NCBI GenBank assembly: GCA_009845505.1
Contig: VXZL01000056.1
Location: 1-17,088, forward strand
Direction of reading: 5' to 3'
Length of the DNA stretch: 17,088 bases
Origin: Candidatus Poribacteria bacterium
Lineage (GTDB): Bacteria > Poribacteria > WGA-4E > WGA-3G
Shown here piece after piece: positions 15,141-17,088 of this stretch. Position 1 is the first letter of the stretch. Each line of letters begins with the position of its first letter. Below the pieces are notes generated by a model, which saw nothing but the letters and a program-made list of their open reading frames with translations, did no database searches and was not told where the DNA came from. Both the position numbers and the translations under genes were made by a program.

Positions 15141-16145
15141 TTAGCGTTCTGGACGTGCCGGAACTCCAGTTTCTGCGGATTCGTAGATGAGATCCATCAA
15201 CTCGGATTGGATAATCCCGTTCATCGGACTCGTACGGGGTTCTGCTCTACCTAAAACTGCGTCAATGAAGTTATCGTCAGGCGAACCTGCGGACATATCG
15301 TCCGTAATTGGCGGTGGGTCTAATGCTTCGTTGCCTTCCCAGACGCGGATCCAACCGCCACCCCAACCGTCAACCTCAATTCTACCGTTCTCAAACACAA
15401 ACGCAGTATGTGTCCCACCTGGACTTGGGCAATTGCCACTCACTGCCATCGCAGCGAGAACACCGCTCTCAAACTTGACGTTAATGGAGGAATTGATGTC
15501 CACCTCACGGTCTTGGTTATCTGTGTAAGCGTAGACTTCAGCGACTTTCGATTCGACTGCCCAGCAGAGGCTATTCAGAAGGTGTGCGCCGCTATCATAA
15601 GCCTGTCCGCCCCCAGAGAGTTTCGGGTTCTGCCGCCACGTCCCTGTCGTGCCACCCTTCCAGCCTTGTGTAATGTAGCCGATGACCAATTCCAGTTTGC
15701 CAAACGCTCCGCTACGGATAATCTCACGCGTATAATAAAAATTCGGCGTGCATGGCGTATTGTAACCGATCGTGAGGGTTAACCCCGTCTCTTCCACCTT
15801 CTCTGCGAGGGTGTACGCATCTTTAGATGAGGTGACCATCGGTTTTTCCATCAAGACGTGGCAACCGGCTTCAAGTGCCTGCATGCCTTGTTCAAAATGG
15901 AGTGTGTGCGGCGTAGAGATAACCACAGCGTCCGGTGAAGTCTCTTTCAGCATAGCATCGATGTCGTCATAAGCACCGGGACGTGGGCTGAGGTCGGACA
16001 GGTTCCGATCGATATAGCCGTTCGCGATGTCTGTATTCACATCGCAGGTGCCGACGATTTGCACGTCGGGGTTCGCATTCATTCTTCTGGCGTGGCCCGA
16101 AGAGTTTCCACCGCATCCAATCATGGCAAGTCGAATTTTCGCCAC
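15141..16145 (-). CDS. Gfo/Idh/MocA family NAD(P)-dependent oxidoreductase
   Basis: This 334-residue cytoplasmic protein belongs to a family that oxidises or reduces sugars, inositols and related compounds using NAD(P). The Rossmann fold starts with AMIGCGGNSSGHA (7-19); strand-end STPHTLH (77-83) and the catalytic EKP (E100-K101-P102) follow, and the C-terminal domain has GGGQAYDSGAH with D184 and H188. The start codon is GTG, preceded by AAGGAG (16153-16158) with seven-base spacing; no in-frame ATG competes nearby. It lies 33 bases after the PhyH-like gene on the same strand, so the two are likely co-transcribed. It converges with the DUF58 gene. The substrate cannot be deduced, as this family is broad. 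Confidence 0.94.
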   Translation of the reverse strand: MAKIRLAMIGCGGNSSGHARRMNANPDVQIVGTCDVNTDIANGYIDRNLSDLSPRPGAYDDIDAMLKETSPDAVVISTPHTLHFEQGMQALEAGCHVLMEKPMVTSSKDAYTLAEKVEETGLTLTIGYNTPCTPNFYYTREIIRSGAFGKLELVIGYITQGWKGGTTGTWRQNPKLSGGGQAYDSGAHLLNSLCWAVESKVAEVYAYTDNQDREVDINSSINVKFESGVLAAMAVSGNCPSPGGTHTAFVFENGRIEVDGWGGGWIRVWEGNEALDPPPITDDMSAGSPDDNFIDAVLGRAEPRTSPMNGIIQSELMDLIYESAETGVPARPER

Positions 16146-16152
16146 TATGTTT

Positions 16153-16158
16153 CTCCTT
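16153..16158 (-). promoter_or_regulatory. strong ribosome binding site fixing a GTG start
   Basis: AAGGAG on the minus strand, seven bases before the GTG at 16145, supports the non-ATG start of the Gfo/Idh/MocA gene. Confidence 0.75.
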
Positions 16159-16178
16159 TATTTTTTCTGCTCCCAACC

Positions 16179-16997
16179 TTAAACGATTGGGCTTTCAAAC
16201 TTAAACTTCGATAAATCGGCAACGCGAATCGCACCGTCGCCGAACACACGCGTAAACGCGTGGCCGCGATTCGACTGCGTTTCACCATGCATGTAACAGA
16301 CGCTGAACGCCCGCCGCGGAATATCTGTATCGTTCGTCCCGGAACTGTGGAGCATCCAATTGTGGAGTAAAACCACCTCACCGGCTTTCAATTCCATCGG
16401 CTCCGGTGTTGCCTTCGCGACGATGTCGTCAATGTGTTCCTGCGTCAAAAAACCGGATCCATTTTCAGGATTGATAAGCCTTTTGTGGGACTGTGGAATG
16501 ATATGGACACAGCCGTTCTCTATCGTTGCGGGATCCAAAGCGGTATAGATAGTAATCTGCGGGTCGCGGTCGAGGTCTGTCCATCTATCTTGATGCCATG
16601 TGAGCTGCGTGCCTTCGTGTGCCGGTTTATTCATAAACATTGCCCGGAAACAGGCAACAGGCGTGTCATCTCCATAAATCTTCGCGCAGACCTCTTGGAA
16701 AATCGGTTTCTGGAGATATTCCAAAAAAATCGGATCTAATTCGAGATTCTGGATTTTCCGATACAGCAACGTCGGTCCCTTATGCCCTTTAGACTGCGGT
16801 CCCGGTGAGTTTTTTCCGGGTTCTCGGTCGAGTTGCATCATGATCTGGTCATAGTCGAGGGGTGCCTTACCGAGCATGATGTCATCCATCTGCTGCTGGA
16901 GTTGTGCGAGTTCAGCATCCGTTGCGACTTGTCCGATGTGCACGTAGCCGTATTCCCAGAAATGTTCCCACTGTTCGTCTGATATATGGTGTTCCAT
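16179..16997 (-). CDS. phytanoyl-CoA dioxygenase family protein (PhyH-like, Fe(II)/2-oxoglutarate type)
   Basis: With the preferred start the protein has 272 residues and is a non-haem iron oxygenase expected to hydroxylate an organic substrate using 2-oxoglutarate and O2. The iron-binding facial triad is visible as H135 and D137 in TWHQDRW and H217 in NWMLHSSGTN, with R228/R229 in IPRRAFS as a candidate 2-oxoglutarate-binding arginine. The TALDPATIENGCVHIIPQSH stretch is typical of the PhyH superfamily. I prefer the ATG at 16997 because GGAGG (17004-17008) sits six bases before it; the upstream ATG at 17021 would add eight residues without a good ribosome binding site. The 33-base gap to the Gfo/Idh/MocA gene implies a two-gene operon. 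Poribacteria-like genomes carry many such genes, and true phytanoyl-CoA specificity is not implied. Confidence 0.92.
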   Translation of the reverse strand: MEHHISDEQWEHFWEYGYVHIGQVATDAELAQLQQQMDDIMLGKAPLDYDQIMMQLDREPGKNSPGPQSKGHKGPTLLYRKIQNLELDPIFLEYLQKPIFQEVCAKIYGDDTPVACFRAMFMNKPAHEGTQLTWHQDRWTDLDRDPQITIYTALDPATIENGCVHIIPQSHKRLINPENGSGFLTQEHIDDIVAKATPEPMELKAGEVVLLHNWMLHSSGTNDTDIPRRAFSVCYMHGETQSNRGHAFTRVFGDGAIRVADLSKFKFESPIV

Positions 16998-17003
16998 GCT
17001 ATG

Positions 17004-17008
17004 CCTCC
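17004..17008 (-). promoter_or_regulatory. strong ribosome binding site deciding the PhyH-like start
   Basis: GGAGG on the minus strand, six bases before the ATG at 16997, makes that start more likely than the in-frame ATG at 17021. Confidence 0.75.
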
Positions 17009-17048
17009 GAGTTGTGAGCATGTCGCGCTTTCACTGTCCGTTCTTTCT

Positions 17049-17077
17049 GACTACTGATGGCTGACTGCTAATTGCTA
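17049..17077. repeat. short intergenic repeat, TGACTGCTRAT family (copy 2)
   Basis: GACTACTGATGGCTGACTGC, followed by TAATTGCTA, contains two internal near-copies of a (G)CTGA(C/T) unit and shares TGACTGCT(A/G)AT with 2158-2177. It lies in the untranslated region upstream of the PhyH-like gene, between the candidate -10 and the start codon. Confidence 0.4.
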
Positions 17078-17078
17078 T

Positions 17079-17084
17079 AGTATA
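17079..17084 (-). promoter_or_regulatory. possible extended -10 promoter element for the PhyH-like operon
   Basis: On the minus strand TATACT is preceded by TGT, as in an extended -10. Any -35 element would lie beyond the right edge of the window, so this is only half a promoter. Transcription from here would give a leader of about 75 bases. Confidence 0.3.
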
Positions 17085-17088
17085 ACAT

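Noticed and set aside
15408..15782. 124-residue plus-strand open frame opposite the Gfo/Idh/MocA gene
   Set aside because: Antisense to catalytic-domain codons, with Arg/Cys-rich low-plausibility protein and no start signal.

Overview
The window looks like chromosomal DNA from a Gram-negative-type bacterium of moderate GC. An acyltransferase of the LpxL/HtrB kind and periplasmic-type proteins suggest a diderm envelope. A phytanoyl-CoA dioxygenase-like gene beside a Gfo/Idh/MocA oxidoreductase, a DUF6785-type membrane protein, a glutamate-carboxypeptidase-II-like M28 peptidase and short degenerate repeats packed into the intergenic gaps together resemble what I know of Candidatus Poribacteria. 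That placement is an inference from gene content and has not been tested by alignment. The window holds 13 protein-coding genes. I saw no rRNA, tRNA, CRISPR array, insertion sequence or phage gene.

Layout. (1) 37-2157 (+): a secreted or membrane-anchored M28 metallopeptidase. (2) 2175-7791, four genes on the minus strand, read right to left: an LpxL-like acyltransferase, an S41 C-terminal processing peptidase, a large DUF6785-like multi-pass membrane protein and an FbpC-like ABC ATPase. The three gaps between these genes are largely or partly made of one GCGAACC-type repeat family, which runs into the 3' ends of two genes and supplies their last codons and stops. (3) 7792-7987: a divergent promoter region with a perfect-consensus sigma70-type promoter facing right. 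(4) 7988-15092 (+): seven closely spaced genes. Three are related multi-pass membrane proteins, followed by a DUF4129 protein, a DUF4350 protein, a MoxR AAA+ ATPase and a DUF58 protein. A good rho-independent terminator (15094-15120) closes the unit. (5) 15141-16997 (-): a PhyH-like dioxygenase followed by a Gfo/Idh/MocA oxidoreductase, each with a strong Shine-Dalgarno site. A possible promoter lies at the right edge of the window.

How the genes may work together. The MoxR, DUF58, DUF4129 and DUF4350 families recur together in many bacteria as a membrane-associated AAA+ system of largely unknown function. Here the system is joined to three tandem paralogous membrane proteins and lies divergent from envelope genes (acyltransferase, processing protease). 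The most economical reading is an envelope assembly or quality-control locus, which is an inference. The dioxygenase/oxidoreductase pair looks like a small catabolic or modification module whose substrate cannot be read from the sequence. No gene-free stretch exceeds 300 bases; the longest is the roughly 196-base divergent promoter region.
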